DNA from: an uncultured Verrucomicrobiae bacterium
GTDB lineage: Bacteria > Verrucomicrobiota > Verrucomicrobiia > Verrucomicrobiales > DEV007
DNA length: 6,843 nucleotides
Direction: 5' to 3'
NCBI GenBank assembly: GCA_937898895.1
Contig: CALDKL010000298.1
Span: 1-6,843, forward strand
In this document: positions 1-6,769 of the stretch, piece by piece
Layout of the letters: every line of letters begins with the position of its first letter
How positions within the stretch are numbered: the stretch's first letter is position 1
Notes under the pieces: model-generated
The model's database searches: none
Told to the model about the DNA's origin: nothing
The model's input: only the letters and a program-made list of their open reading frames with translations
Translations under genes and position numbers: made by a program

Positions 1-1178
1 TAAAACGGGTGCGGGTTGAGATTGCCGAGGTTGTCCCTGCTCAATTTGCGGAGCGCATTGGCCATCGCCCCGGGATCTCCCGTGACCTCGGCGGCGAAGG
101 CATCGGCCTCGAACTCGTGCTTCCGGCTCAGCCAGTTCCCGGCGATGGAAAGGAGATCGTTGACGGGGCTCATGACGATCCCGAAAAGCACCAGGCTGAC
201 GTAGACCGAAGTTTCCCTGACTCCGAAGGCATCAAAGAGGGATCGATTGTTCAGCATCAGTCCGAGCAGAAAAAACATCGCCCCAGTGGTGGCGATCCCG
301 ACGAGAAAGGTGGTCACGATGTGCCCTTTTTTGTAGTGTCCGATCTCATGGGCAAGGACTCCGACAAGTTCCCCCACCTCATGCCTTTCGATCAGCGTGT
401 CGAAAAGAGCGATCCGTTTCGTTTTTCCGAATCCGGTAAAAAAGGCATTCGATTTCGTGGAGCGCCTGGATCCGTCCATCACGCTGATCTCTGCGAGCGG
501 AAACTCGCACTTCCGAGCCATCGCCTCGATCGATTGGCGCAGAGGGCCATCGGCGAGAGGCTCGTATCGATTGAAGAGCGGCAGGAGCCAGGTCGGAGCC
601 ACGTAGGTCAGGGCGAGAGATACCACCGAGACGAGGAGCCATCCCCAGAACCAGGCATGGGGGACGCTCTGAAAGATCCAGAGGAGCAGGGCGAGGAGCG
701 GCGCACCGATGGCAAAGGAAAGCGCCGCCCCTTTCACCAGGTCGGCAAACCAGGTCGCGTAACTCGTTCGATTGAATCCGAACTGTTCCTCGAGAACAAA
801 GGTGTCGTACCAGTCGAAGGGAAGGCGCAGCAGGCCCAGCCCCGCCGCGAGCGCGGTGATGTAGACAATTCCCGCGAGGATGGGACCACCCTTGCCGACG
901 AAACCCCGGACCTGTTCATCGAGCCAGCCAAACCCGCCGAGACACCAGAAGGCAAACAGCAGCACCAGGAAAAAGATCCCCTCCCCGATTCCGAGCACTG
1001 CTTTTGCCTGGGTGTATTCCTGGGAGCGCTCATAGGTCTCCGAGTCGACGAAGTCGCGAAAGACTTCGGGAATCCCGGCCCCCTGCGATTTCAGGTTCAG
1101 GAGGGTGGCGATCAGGTCGACCTTCCAGAGGACGACGAGGGCGATCACGATAACGAGAAACCAGGCGTTGATCTGCAT
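1..1178 (-). CDS. Ste24-like M48 family membrane zinc metalloprotease (3' end cut by window edge)
   Basis: Integral membrane zinc endopeptidase of the M48A (Ste24/CAAX protease) type. Eukaryotic members process prenylated proteins; in bacteria, which lack that substrate class, the role is probably membrane or lipoprotein quality control (inference). Reading from the ATG at 1178 gives 392 residues before the left edge. The zinc motif HEIGH is at residues 277-281, followed by YKKGH, and the third ligand is probably Glu355 in HEFEADAF (354-361). Other family hallmarks are FDWYDTFVLEEQFGFNR (121-137), SRRSTKSNAFFTGFGKTKRI (238-257) and NLNPHPF at the cut end. Hydrophobic segments lie near residues 5-20, 64-83, 98-118, 150-170, 177-200, 287-309 and 326-346. 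Family members run about 410-430 residues, so some 20-35 are missing. A GAGGG lies only a few bases before the ATG, which is close for a ribosome site. The gene diverges from the ALDH-like gene across a 143-base gap. The family call is secure; the substrate is unknown. Confidence 0.93.
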   Translation of the reverse strand, partial: MQINAWFLVIVIALVVLWKVDLIATLLNLKSQGAGIPEVFRDFVDSETYERSQEYTQAKAVLGIGEGIFFLVLLFAFWCLGGFGWLDEQVRGFVGKGGPILAGIVYITALAAGLGLLRLPFDWYDTFVLEEQFGFNRTSYATWFADLVKGAALSFAIGAPLLALLLWIFQSVPHAWFWGWLLVSVVSLALTYVAPTWLLPLFNRYEPLADGPLRQSIEAMARKCEFPLAEISVMDGSRRSTKSNAFFTGFGKTKRIALFDTLIERHEVGELVGVLAHEIGHYKKGHIVTTFLVGIATTGAMFFLLGLMLNNRSLFDAFGVRETSVYVSLVLFGIVMSPVNDLLSIAGNWLSRKHEFEADAFAAEVTGDPGAMANALRKLSRDNLGNLNPHPF

Positions 1179-1321
1179 TGCCCTCTGTCTACGCCACGCC
1201 CTCGGCGCGGGCAAACGGAAAGGCGATGGCCAAAGGAGCCCGTCGCCTGGCCCGCTCGAGACGGGGCAAATTCTCCACTTCCGGACTGTTCATGCATCCG
1301 CTTTCCCGCTACCTTCACCCC

Positions 1322-2206
1322 ATGGCTACGGCCCGACAAAAGGTCCTGAAAACCTACAAACTGTTCATCGGCGGAAAATTTCCCCGCTCGGAGAGCGGAC
1401 GCACCATGACTACCCGGCACGCGACCACAGGCGAGCACCTCGCCCACTATTCTCACGCCTCGCGCAAGGATCTCCGCGACGCCATTGTCGCCGCCCGCGC
1501 CGCCCTCCCCGGATGGAGTGGCACGACGGCCTATCTCCGAGGCCAGATTCTGTACCGCGCCGCCGAAATGCTCGAAGGACGCGCCGAGAGTTTTGCTTCC
1601 GAGATTGCCTCGCTCAGGGATGCCGGGACGACCGATGAAGCGCTCCGCGAGGTGGAAGCCTCGGTCGATGCCCTCGTCCATTTTGCGGGATGGACCGACA
1701 AGATCGGGCAGATCTTCGCATCCGTGAATCCCGTCGCCACGCCTCATTTCAACTTCACCTTTCCCGAACCCAGCGGCGTGGTGGGGATTTTTGCTCCGGA
1801 TCAACCCTCTTTGCTCGGGCTCGTGACCCTCCTCGGTCGGGTGGTTTTGTCAGGAAACACCTGCGTCGCCCTGGCTTCCGAAGCCGCTCCCCTGCCCGCC
1901 CTTTCCTTCGCCGAGGTTCTCGCCACGAGCGACCTGCCCGGCGGGGTCATCAACCTGCTCGCCGGCAAACGTGCCGAACTCGCCCCCTGGCTGGCGAGCC
2001 ACCTCGATGTCGACGCCGTCGTCGATGCCTCGGGGCAGGCCGATGTCTTTGAGATCCTTCAGGGCGGCGCAGCGGCCAATCTGAAGCGCGTCCACGACCA
2101 TTCCCTGCCCGATCGCGCCTCCTGGTTCGCCGAAGTGGCGCGCGATCCCTATCGGATACTCGATACCATTGAGTTCAAGACCGCATGGCATCCCATGGGG
2201 ATGTGA
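1322..2206 (+). CDS. Truncated aldehyde dehydrogenase-like protein lacking the catalytic domain
   Basis: A 294-residue relative of the N-terminal half of NAD(P)-dependent aldehyde dehydrogenases. The ALDH opening is clear: KTYKLFIGGKFPRSESGR (10-27), then a helical region with AARAALPGWSG (57-67) and the start of the dinucleotide fold, EPSGVVGIFAPDQPS (149-163), with SGNT at 177-180 and DLPGGVINLLAG at 204-215. Full ALDHs are near 480 residues. Here the part carrying the general-base Glu and nucleophile Cys is absent, and the protein ends in a short tail, EFKTAWHPMGM. The usual PWNFP is APDQPS, and the KPSE lysine aligns with Leu184, so normal catalysis is unlikely. From memory, similar short ALDH paralogs sit beside deoC and a full-length ALDH in some bacteria, which fits the deoB gene 3 bases downstream. 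The ATG at 1322 was chosen because homology starts just after it; the frame is open back to ATGs at 1292 and 1178. No Shine-Dalgarno is visible. It may be a partner subunit or regulator of a full ALDH encoded elsewhere. Confidence 0.85.
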   Translation: MATARQKVLKTYKLFIGGKFPRSESGRTMTTRHATTGEHLAHYSHASRKDLRDAIVAARAALPGWSGTTAYLRGQILYRAAEMLEGRAESFASEIASLRDAGTTDEALREVEASVDALVHFAGWTDKIGQIFASVNPVATPHFNFTFPEPSGVVGIFAPDQPSLLGLVTLLGRVVLSGNTCVALASEAAPLPALSFAEVLATSDLPGGVINLLAGKRAELAPWLASHLDVDAVVDASGQADVFEILQGGAAANLKRVHDHSLPDRASWFAEVARDPYRILDTIEFKTAWHPMGM

Positions 2207-2209
2207 GCT

Positions 2210-3394
2210 GTGAAAACGGCGCTGCTCATCGTCCTCGATTCGGTTGGGATCGGCCACGCCCCCGATGCGGCAGACTTTGGCGATGAAGGAGCGGATACCC
2301 TCGGTCACATCCGGGCGTCCGTTTCCGGGTTCGCCCTGCCGCACCTGGATGCCGCCGGATTGGGTCACTGTCAGGCTCTGGCCTCTGGCACCAGGGTGGT
2401 GACACCGGCAGGACTCTCCTTCGCCTGCCTCACCGAACGATCCGCAGGAAAGGACACCGTCACCGGCCATTGGGAACTCGCCGGGGCCGTGCTCGGTGAC
2501 GCGTTTGCCACCTTTGCCCGATTCCCCGACGCCCTCGTTGCAGAGATGGAGGCCTGTTGCGGCGAACGGTTTCTCGGCAACGTCGCGCGGTCCGGCACCG
2601 CCATGCTCGAGGAACTCGGGGAGGAACATCTCCGCACCGGAAAGCCGATTCTCTATACCAGCGCCGATTCCGTCATCCAGGTGGCGGCGCACGAGTCCCT
2701 CGTACCTGCGGAACGACTCCACGAAATCTGCCGCTGCCTTCGGCCTCTTGCGGATCGCGAGCGGATCGGGCGAGTCATCGCCCGTCCCTTCGTCGGGGAG
2801 CCGGGAAATTTTTTTCGCACCTCGCGCCGACACGACTTTGCCATGCGCCCGCCCGAGACGATCCTGCCCCGCCTTGTGAATGCGGGCGTGGAAACGATCG
2901 GGGTGGGAAAAATCTCCGACATTTTTTCGGGAGTCGGTCTCTGCTCCTCGTTTCCGACTCGCGACAATGCCGAAGGTTGTGCCGTGATGGACCGTTTGCT
3001 CGTGACTCCCACCAATCAGCCCCGCCTGCTGTTCACAAATCTCGTCGATTTCGACATGCTCTACGGGCACCGCCGCGATCCGGCGGGATATGCACGGGCA
3101 TTGTCCGCCTTCGATGATTGGTTCGGCACTCTCCTGGCCCGCCTCGATCAGGAAACCCTGCTACTCCTCACGGCCGACCACGGCAACGACCCAACCTGGC
3201 AGGGCAGCGATCATACCCGCGAGCGGGTGCCGCTGTTGATGGGCGCACCCGGCCCGGCACAAAATCTCGGAGTGAGGGAGAGCTTCGCCGATGTCGCGGC
3301 GACTCTCGCGGATTGGTTTGGGGTCAGCGAAACCGGTTTGGCGGGCCGCTCCCTCTTCGCCCCGCCTCGCAACGAAGCGGAGTGCATGCGGTGA
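2210..3394 (+). CDS. deoB: Phosphopentomutase
   Basis: Cytoplasmic, Mn2+-dependent phosphopentomutase of the alkaline-phosphatase superfamily. It interconverts ribose-1-phosphate or deoxyribose-1-phosphate with the 5-phosphates and so links nucleoside phosphorolysis to the pentose phosphate and DeoC routes. The 394 residues match the family's length (about 390-410). Visible motifs: VLDSVGIG (8-15) with metal ligand Asp10; GKDTVTGHWEL (80-90), where Thr83 corresponds to the phosphorylated threonine; VDFDMLYGHRRD (279-290) with Asp282 and His287; TADHGNDPT (321-329) with Asp323 and His324; and DHTRERVPLL (334-343) with His335. All expected metal ligands are present, so the enzyme should be active. 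Ligand assignments follow the known Bacillus cereus enzyme. The start is GTG, supported by the family's opening MKTALLIVLDSVG; a GGGG run 10-13 bases upstream is a weak ribosome site. Only 3 bases separate it from the ALDH-like stop, so translational coupling is likely. It converges on a membrane protein gene 12 bases away. Confidence 0.97.
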   Translation: MKTALLIVLDSVGIGHAPDAADFGDEGADTLGHIRASVSGFALPHLDAAGLGHCQALASGTRVVTPAGLSFACLTERSAGKDTVTGHWELAGAVLGDAFATFARFPDALVAEMEACCGERFLGNVARSGTAMLEELGEEHLRTGKPILYTSADSVIQVAAHESLVPAERLHEICRCLRPLADRERIGRVIARPFVGEPGNFFRTSRRHDFAMRPPETILPRLVNAGVETIGVGKISDIFSGVGLCSSFPTRDNAEGCAVMDRLLVTPTNQPRLLFTNLVDFDMLYGHRRDPAGYARALSAFDDWFGTLLARLDQETLLLLTADHGNDPTWQGSDHTRERVPLLMGAPGPAQNLGVRESFADVAATLADWFGVSETGLAGRSLFAPPRNEAECMR

Positions 3395-3406
3395 CTGACT
3401 CGCCCC

Positions 3407-3751
3407 TCAGTGCGCGGCCGCCTTTTCGCGTCCGAGCAGACTCAATCCGCCAAGTGCCAGGAGAGCCACTCCCCCCACCAGTCGGAGAGCAACCCCGAGG
3501 AACCCGGAGCCAATTGCTTCAATCCCGTAGTACACGATACCCGCACCGATCAGAATGGTGAAAATCGGACCGGCCGTATTGATCGACTTTTCCGAGAGAG
3601 GAAGGCAGCCCATCAGGGCAAACATGACAACAAACCCGGCGAGGTAGAGCCACACCGGAGTCCAGTAGCCCGCACTGGCACCGACGCAGACTTCGCAGAG
3701 CAGCCAGGCAAGACCGACGAGAAAGAAAAAGCCGTGGGAAAGGGAATTCAT
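3407..3751 (-). CDS. Small multi-spanning membrane protein of unknown function
   Basis: I do not recognise this 114-residue protein. It is strongly hydrophobic, with about four predicted membrane segments at residues 7-26, 30-50, 60-78 and 82-106. A polar loop (LPLSEKS, 50-56) and a basic, alanine-rich end (GREKAAAH) flank them. Glycines are frequent in the last two segments, which suggests close helix packing. No catalytic motif or signal-peptidase site stands out. It is the last of four same-strand genes and starts 68 bases after the accA stop, so it may be read from the accA transcript, though that is the widest gap in the group. No Shine-Dalgarno precedes the ATG. Its stop lies 12 bases from the deoB stop on the other strand. 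The coding call rests on the clean membrane-protein pattern and on its tight fit between two certain genes. Confidence 0.75.
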   Translation of the reverse strand: MNSLSHGFFFLVGLAWLLCEVCVGASAGYWTPVWLYLAGFVVMFALMGCLPLSEKSINTAGPIFTILIGAGIVYYGIEAIGSGFLGVALRLVGGVALLALGGLSLLGREKAAAH

Positions 3752-3819
3752 CGCAGGAAATTGGTTCGGAATTCTGGAGAATCAAGCGGGGATTCGTCCG
3801 TTTTGTGCGCTCGGCACTT

Positions 3820-4791
3820 TCAGCGACGCCCCTTTTCGCGGAATTCCCCGAAGGCTCGGAATTTCTGATACCGCCGCTCGAGCAAGGTATCGCGCCCGAG
3901 CGACTCGAGTTCGGTGAGGTGCTTGATGACGTGGCGCTTCAAATTGCTTGCCGCCGCGATGTGGTCCTGGTGCGCTCCACCCATCGGTTCGGGAATGACT
4001 TCGTCGATGATCTTCAATTCACTGAGGTCTGCGGCACTGAGTTTGAGGGCCTGGGCCGCCTCGGTGGCATACTTGCGATCTTTCCACAGGATCGCAGCGC
4101 ACCCCTCGGGACTGATCACGGAATAGTACGCATTCTCCATCATGAGGACGCGGTCGGCCACCCCGATGCCTAGGGCACCGCCCGATCCCCCCTCGCCGAT
4201 GACCACGGCCACCACCGGCACCCGCAACATCATCATCTCGCGCAGATTGAAAGCGATGGCCTCGGCGATGTTCCTCTCTTCCGCACCGATGCCGGGATAG
4301 GCACCGGGCGTATCGATGAGCGTGACGACAGGAATGCCAAATTTCTCCGCAAGCTTCATCAGGCGCAGCGCCTTGCGATATCCCTCGGGATGGGCGCTTC
4401 CGAAATTGCGGCGGAGGTTCTCTTTCGTGTCTCGCCCTTTCTGATGACCAATGACCATCACCTTGCGCCCCTCAATGCGGGCAAATCCGCCGGGCATGGC
4501 TTCATCCTCGCCGATATGGCGGTCCCCGTGCAGTTCGAGAAAATCATCGAAGGAATGTTCGACATAGTCGAGCATGAACGGTCGCTGGGTGTGACGGGCG
4601 ATCTGGACCCGCTGCCAGGGGGTGAGGTGGCGGTAGACCTCTTCCTTCATCCTCGTCAATTTGTCCTCGATACGCTTCATCTCGCTCGACATGTCGATAT
4701 CGCTGTCGGCGGCGCGGTCGCGCAGCTCGCTCAACTGACGTTCGAGATTGACGATCGGCTTTTCGAATTCGAGAGGTTCGACGGTGGTCAT
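3820..4791 (-). CDS. accA: Acetyl-CoA carboxylase carboxyltransferase, alpha subunit
   Basis: AccA pairs with AccD to form the carboxyltransferase that moves carboxyl from biotin on AccB to acetyl-CoA. The product, malonyl-CoA, is the committed precursor for fatty-acid synthesis; the protein acts in the cytoplasm. The 323 residues are close to the Escherichia coli length of 319. The N-terminal 15-55 is a charged helical segment, as usual in AccA. After it come HLTPWQRVQIARHTQRP (55-71), ELHGDRHIGED (86-96), GHQKGRDTKENLRRNFG (115-131), PEGYRKALRLMKLAEKF (135-151), LIDTPGAYPGIGAEERNIAEA (158-178), the glycine-rich GEGGSGGALGIG (199-210) forming the oxyanion region, and SVISPEGCAAILWKD (224-238). 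It looks complete and active. The start is set by family length and there is no Shine-Dalgarno. It lies 31 bases after the LysM gene. accD, accB and accC are not in the window, as is common for dispersed acc genes. Confidence 0.98.
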   Translation of the reverse strand: MTTVEPLEFEKPIVNLERQLSELRDRAADSDIDMSSEMKRIEDKLTRMKEEVYRHLTPWQRVQIARHTQRPFMLDYVEHSFDDFLELHGDRHIGEDEAMPGGFARIEGRKVMVIGHQKGRDTKENLRRNFGSAHPEGYRKALRLMKLAEKFGIPVVTLIDTPGAYPGIGAEERNIAEAIAFNLREMMMLRVPVVAVVIGEGGSGGALGIGVADRVLMMENAYYSVISPEGCAAILWKDRKYATEAAQALKLSAADLSELKIIDEVIPEPMGGAHQDHIAAASNLKRHVIKHLTELESLGRDTLLERRYQKFRAFGEFREKGRR

Positions 4792-4822
4792 GTCGGCATT
4801 GTAGCTCGTTTCTCGCCTGGGT

Positions 4823-5674
4823 CTACTTCACAAGATCGACTTTTGAACCAACTCTCAGGATCGTATACAACTCTTCGAGATCGGGGTTTGCGACCATGAT
4901 TCCAAACGGGCGAGATTCACCCCCACCGTCCGGCCCCGCATCCGCCTGACGGAGAAAGAGCCCGATTTTTCCCGTTCGGATCCACTTCGCACTGCTCATG
5001 TAGTTGGGATGAGTGAAATTCACGGGCTGATCCTTGTGCCAGGCGACACGCTCGCTCACCGTCGTCGCCACCGGGGCCTTCATTTCCGCAGGAAGATTGC
5101 GGGTGACGATGGCGTATTCCTTGAAAAACCGATCCCCGTCGAAGACCGTCACGGAATTTTTCTTCAGGTCGATCTCGACGCGGAATTTCAGGGGATAGAC
5201 GGTGAGTTCCTCGTCCGGAAAGATGAATTCAGAGGTCTTTCCGTTCGCCCGCATGATGTAGTCGATCGTCGTCTCATTGCGGCTCGCGATCGTGACGAGG
5301 GCTTCACCTCGCTTCACCTTGTGATCGACTTTTCCGGGGATGGGGATCTTCGAGAGGAGGAGGTCGAGATTCACCTCGCCGACAACTCGTTTTGCTTCGG
5401 GAAAGGTGGCGGATTCGGGGAAATATTGCATCAGGTAGAGGAGCCGATCCCGTGCCGAAATCAGTTCCCCTTTGCGCAGCAGGTCCATCGCTGCATCAAA
5501 GTGCCGTTTTCCCAGATCGGGGCGTTCCAGGGCGTCCCCGCCCTTGCCCGAGAGATGGCGGTTCACGACCAATTCCGGCTGGGCAAATTTCTTCCAGTAG
5601 TAGTAGGCCCCGCCCACTCCGACGCCGCAGATGAGCAGGGCGAGAAAAGCGAGGAGGAACTTGAACCGGGCCAT
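4823..5674 (-). CDS. Membrane-anchored LysM protein with a catalytically dead YkuD (L,D-transpeptidase)-like domain
   Basis: A 283-residue envelope protein. Residues 5-26 form one hydrophobic segment after a short basic start, best read as an uncleaved membrane anchor with the rest in the periplasm. Residues 54-108 are helical and resemble a TPR-like pair (HFDAAMDLLRKGELISARD). A LysM peptidoglycan-binding domain follows at about 117-161 (HKVKRGEALVTIASRNETTI to LTVYP). Residues 164-283 follow the YkuD L,D-transpeptidase pattern: VEIDLKKNSVTVFDGDRFFK near its start and NPDLEELYTILRVGSKVDL at its end. The active site is gone. Where active enzymes have GIHG this has GLFL (238-241), and where they have SHGCIRM it has RPFGIMV (255-261), so the catalytic Cys and His are absent. 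The frame stays open and family-like on both sides, so this is not a frameshift. It lies between the 175-residue protein gene (32-base gap) and accA (31-base gap). The LysM call is firm; the YkuD ancestry is a pattern-based inference. It probably binds peptidoglycan or acts as a scaffold. Confidence 0.85.
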   Translation of the reverse strand: MARFKFLLAFLALLICGVGVGGAYYYWKKFAQPELVVNRHLSGKGGDALERPDLGKRHFDAAMDLLRKGELISARDRLLYLMQYFPESATFPEAKRVVGEVNLDLLLSKIPIPGKVDHKVKRGEALVTIASRNETTIDYIMRANGKTSEFIFPDEELTVYPLKFRVEIDLKKNSVTVFDGDRFFKEYAIVTRNLPAEMKAPVATTVSERVAWHKDQPVNFTHPNYMSSAKWIRTGKIGLFLRQADAGPDGGGESRPFGIMVANPDLEELYTILRVGSKVDLVK

Positions 5675-5706
5675 GGCGAGACAGGAGAAAACCGGAGCGT
5701 GATCCG

Positions 5707-6234
5707 TCAGAGCAGACCGCGCCGCTTGAAGTCAAAGGCATTGATTCTCAGGGAACGGGCGACGGTCTCCATGGTGAATTTGATCAGAGAGACCTCCCAG
5801 GAATCGTCCACCCCGCAGATCAGTGCGCGCGAGGGATCGCCGCTCGTGCGGATCTCCTCGAGGAGACGGTCTCGGGCCTGCTCGAGGGGCACATGGACCA
5901 GTTCCTCGGTAAAACTGCGTCTCGCGAAATGGAATCCATACTGGAAAAGAGCAAGGTTTCCGTGGTGCCGAAACCACTCTGCAAACGCCCGCGCCTGTTC
6001 GCCGAAGCCGTCGAAGTGAAAATCATCGTGGCCTTCGGGACGGATGATCTTCGGTCGCTCTGTCTCCACCCGTCCCTCGCGGATACGGACCACCCCCACC
6101 GTGTCCATCGGTTCGGTGAGCAGGTGAAAGCGGAAATTGGTCGTGCCGAAGGTGTCGATGAATCGATCGGGCTCGTGCGCGACGACGGTGTGCTCCATCG
6201 CATAGGCAATGTCGTCGAAGGAGAGGGCGGACAT
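5707..6234 (-). CDS. Conserved-looking soluble protein of unknown function
   Basis: I cannot assign this 175-residue protein to a named family. It has no signal peptide or membrane segment, so it is probably cytoplasmic. The composition is balanced, with mixed alpha/beta character. Notable stretches are DRFIDTFGTTNFRFHLLTEP (23-42), VGVVRIREGRVETERPKII (46-64), FDGFGEQARAFAEWFRHHG (74-92), LFQYGFHFARR (96-106) and, near the end, VDDSWEVSLIKFTMETVARS (142-161) and DFKRRGLL. Aromatic and histidine residues are common, but no recognised catalytic or metal-binding signature is seen. It is the first gene of the probable four-gene unit that continues through the LysM protein, accA and the small membrane protein. 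The ATG at 6234 follows about 140 bases of non-coding sequence after the acyl carrier protein terminator, so a promoter should lie there; I see no strong match to consensus boxes and no Shine-Dalgarno. The coding call is supported by its protein-like composition and its exact fit in the gene row. Confidence 0.82.
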   Translation of the reverse strand: MSALSFDDIAYAMEHTVVAHEPDRFIDTFGTTNFRFHLLTEPMDTVGVVRIREGRVETERPKIIRPEGHDDFHFDGFGEQARAFAEWFRHHGNLALFQYGFHFARRSFTEELVHVPLEQARDRLLEEIRTSGDPSRALICGVDDSWEVSLIKFTMETVARSLRINAFDFKRRGLL

Positions 6235-6370
6235 ACAGGGCGGAATCGGCTACTTTACGCGCAATGCTCGAGAAATCCACTGCTTCGACGAACGAACGAG
6301 GGATTCGGCCCATTTGCCTCTCTGGTGAGATCCCCGATCAGCGGCCCCAAGGGATACTCCGCGAGCGGGC

Positions 6371-6400
6371 AAAAAAAATGCGCCTCCGCAGAGGCGCATT
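6371..6400 (-). terminator. Intrinsic (Rho-independent) terminator after the acyl carrier protein gene
   Basis: A perfect 10-base stem, AATGCGCCTC at 6377-6386 pairing with GAGGCGCATT at 6391-6400, closes a 4-base loop. Read on the minus strand it is followed at once by a run of U (eight A on the plus strand at 6371-6378, two of which pair in the stem). It lies 60 bases past the acyl carrier protein stop and in the right orientation to end that transcript. It separates this gene from the 175-residue protein gene downstream. There is no matching T-run on the plus strand. Confidence 0.93.
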
Positions 6401-6460
6401 CCGACAGCTTGGACAACGTCAGGCGAGATCACACAGGGTGGGATCGGGCACCCGACAGGG

Positions 6461-6706
6461 TCACTTCGACTGTTGCTCGACGATGTAGGCGAAGACATCG
6501 CCAACACTCAGGAGCTTTTCCGCATCTTCGTCGGGAACGGTGATGTCGAACTCTTCTTCGAAGGCCATCACCAGCTCGACGGTATCGAGCGAGTCGGCAC
6601 CAAGGTCTTCGACAAACTTGGCCTCGGGCTTCACTTGTTCTTCACTCACGCCGAGTTGTTCGACGATGATATTCTTCACTTTTTCTTCGATCGATGCGTC
6701 AGCCAT
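6461..6706 (-). CDS. acpP: Acyl carrier protein
   Basis: An 81-residue acidic carrier protein that holds growing fatty-acyl chains as thioesters on a 4'-phosphopantetheine arm during type II fatty-acid synthesis in the cytoplasm. The arm attaches to Ser39 in the canonical GADSLDTVELVMAFEEEF (36-53). The opening (SIEEKVKNIIVEQLGV) and end (AEKLLSVGDVFAYIVEQ) also match the family, and the length is close to the E. coli protein's 77-78. The ATG at 6706 was chosen because it gives the family-standard start MADASIEEKV; the frame stays open to an ATG at 6769, but the extra 21 residues do not resemble the family and would run through the candidate promoter. No Shine-Dalgarno is visible before the start. 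The gene has its own terminator and candidate promoter, so it appears to be transcribed alone. Its typical sequence indicates the primary fatty-acid carrier, not a polyketide paralog. Confidence 0.97.
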   Translation of the reverse strand: MADASIEEKVKNIIVEQLGVSEEQVKPEAKFVEDLGADSLDTVELVMAFEEEFDITVPDEDAEKLLSVGDVFAYIVEQQSK

Positions 6707-6742
6707 GTGGGAATTGGGAATGGATTTTAAGAATTCCGGACC

Positions 6743-6769
6743 ATTATCGGCGGGAGGAGAGTTTCGCAA
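6743..6769 (-). promoter_or_regulatory. Candidate sigma-70-type promoter for the acyl carrier protein gene
   Basis: On the minus strand TTGCGA (6769-6764, 4 of 6 matches to TTGACA) is followed after 15 bases by GATAAT (6748-6743, 5 of 6 to TATAAT). The spacer is shorter than the ideal 17. A run of eight A (minus strand, 6780-6773) lies just upstream of the -35 box and could act as an UP-like element. Transcription would begin near 6736, giving a leader of about 30 bases before the ATG at 6706. This is consensus matching only; the position between the window edge and acpP supports it. Confidence 0.45.

Noticed and set aside
1178..1321. Upstream extension of the ALDH-like protein by 48 residues
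   Set aside because: The added part is Arg/Ala/Ser-rich, unlike ALDH, and its first ATG would overlap the protease start codon region. Homology begins just after the ATG at 1322.
9..1349. 446-codon open frame on the plus strand across the protease gene
   Set aside because: Its translation is hydrophilic, rich in Pro, Gly, Arg and Asp, and resembles no family. It is the antisense shadow of the Ste24-like gene in G+C-rich DNA.
1850..3070. 406-codon open frame on the minus strand opposite the ALDH-like gene and deoB
   Set aside because: It spans two well-supported plus-strand genes and has no recognisable domain; antisense shadow.
3394..3411. Inverted repeat ACTGA / TCAGT between the deoB and membrane-protein stops, as a bidirectional terminator
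   Set aside because: The stem is only 5 bases with an 8-base loop and no T-run on either side; chance level.
3779..3795. GAATC / GATTC inverted repeat in the gap between accA and the membrane-protein gene
   Set aside because: A 5-base stem with no T-run; too weak to call a terminator or operator.
5009..6019. 336-codon open frame on the plus strand across the LysM and 175-residue genes
   Set aside because: It crosses two genes of the opposite strand and their gap, and the composition is shadow-like with no motif.
6235..6370. Promoter boxes upstream of the 175-residue protein gene
   Set aside because: A promoter is expected here, but the best -10-like match (TAAAGT on the minus strand) has no acceptable -35 partner.
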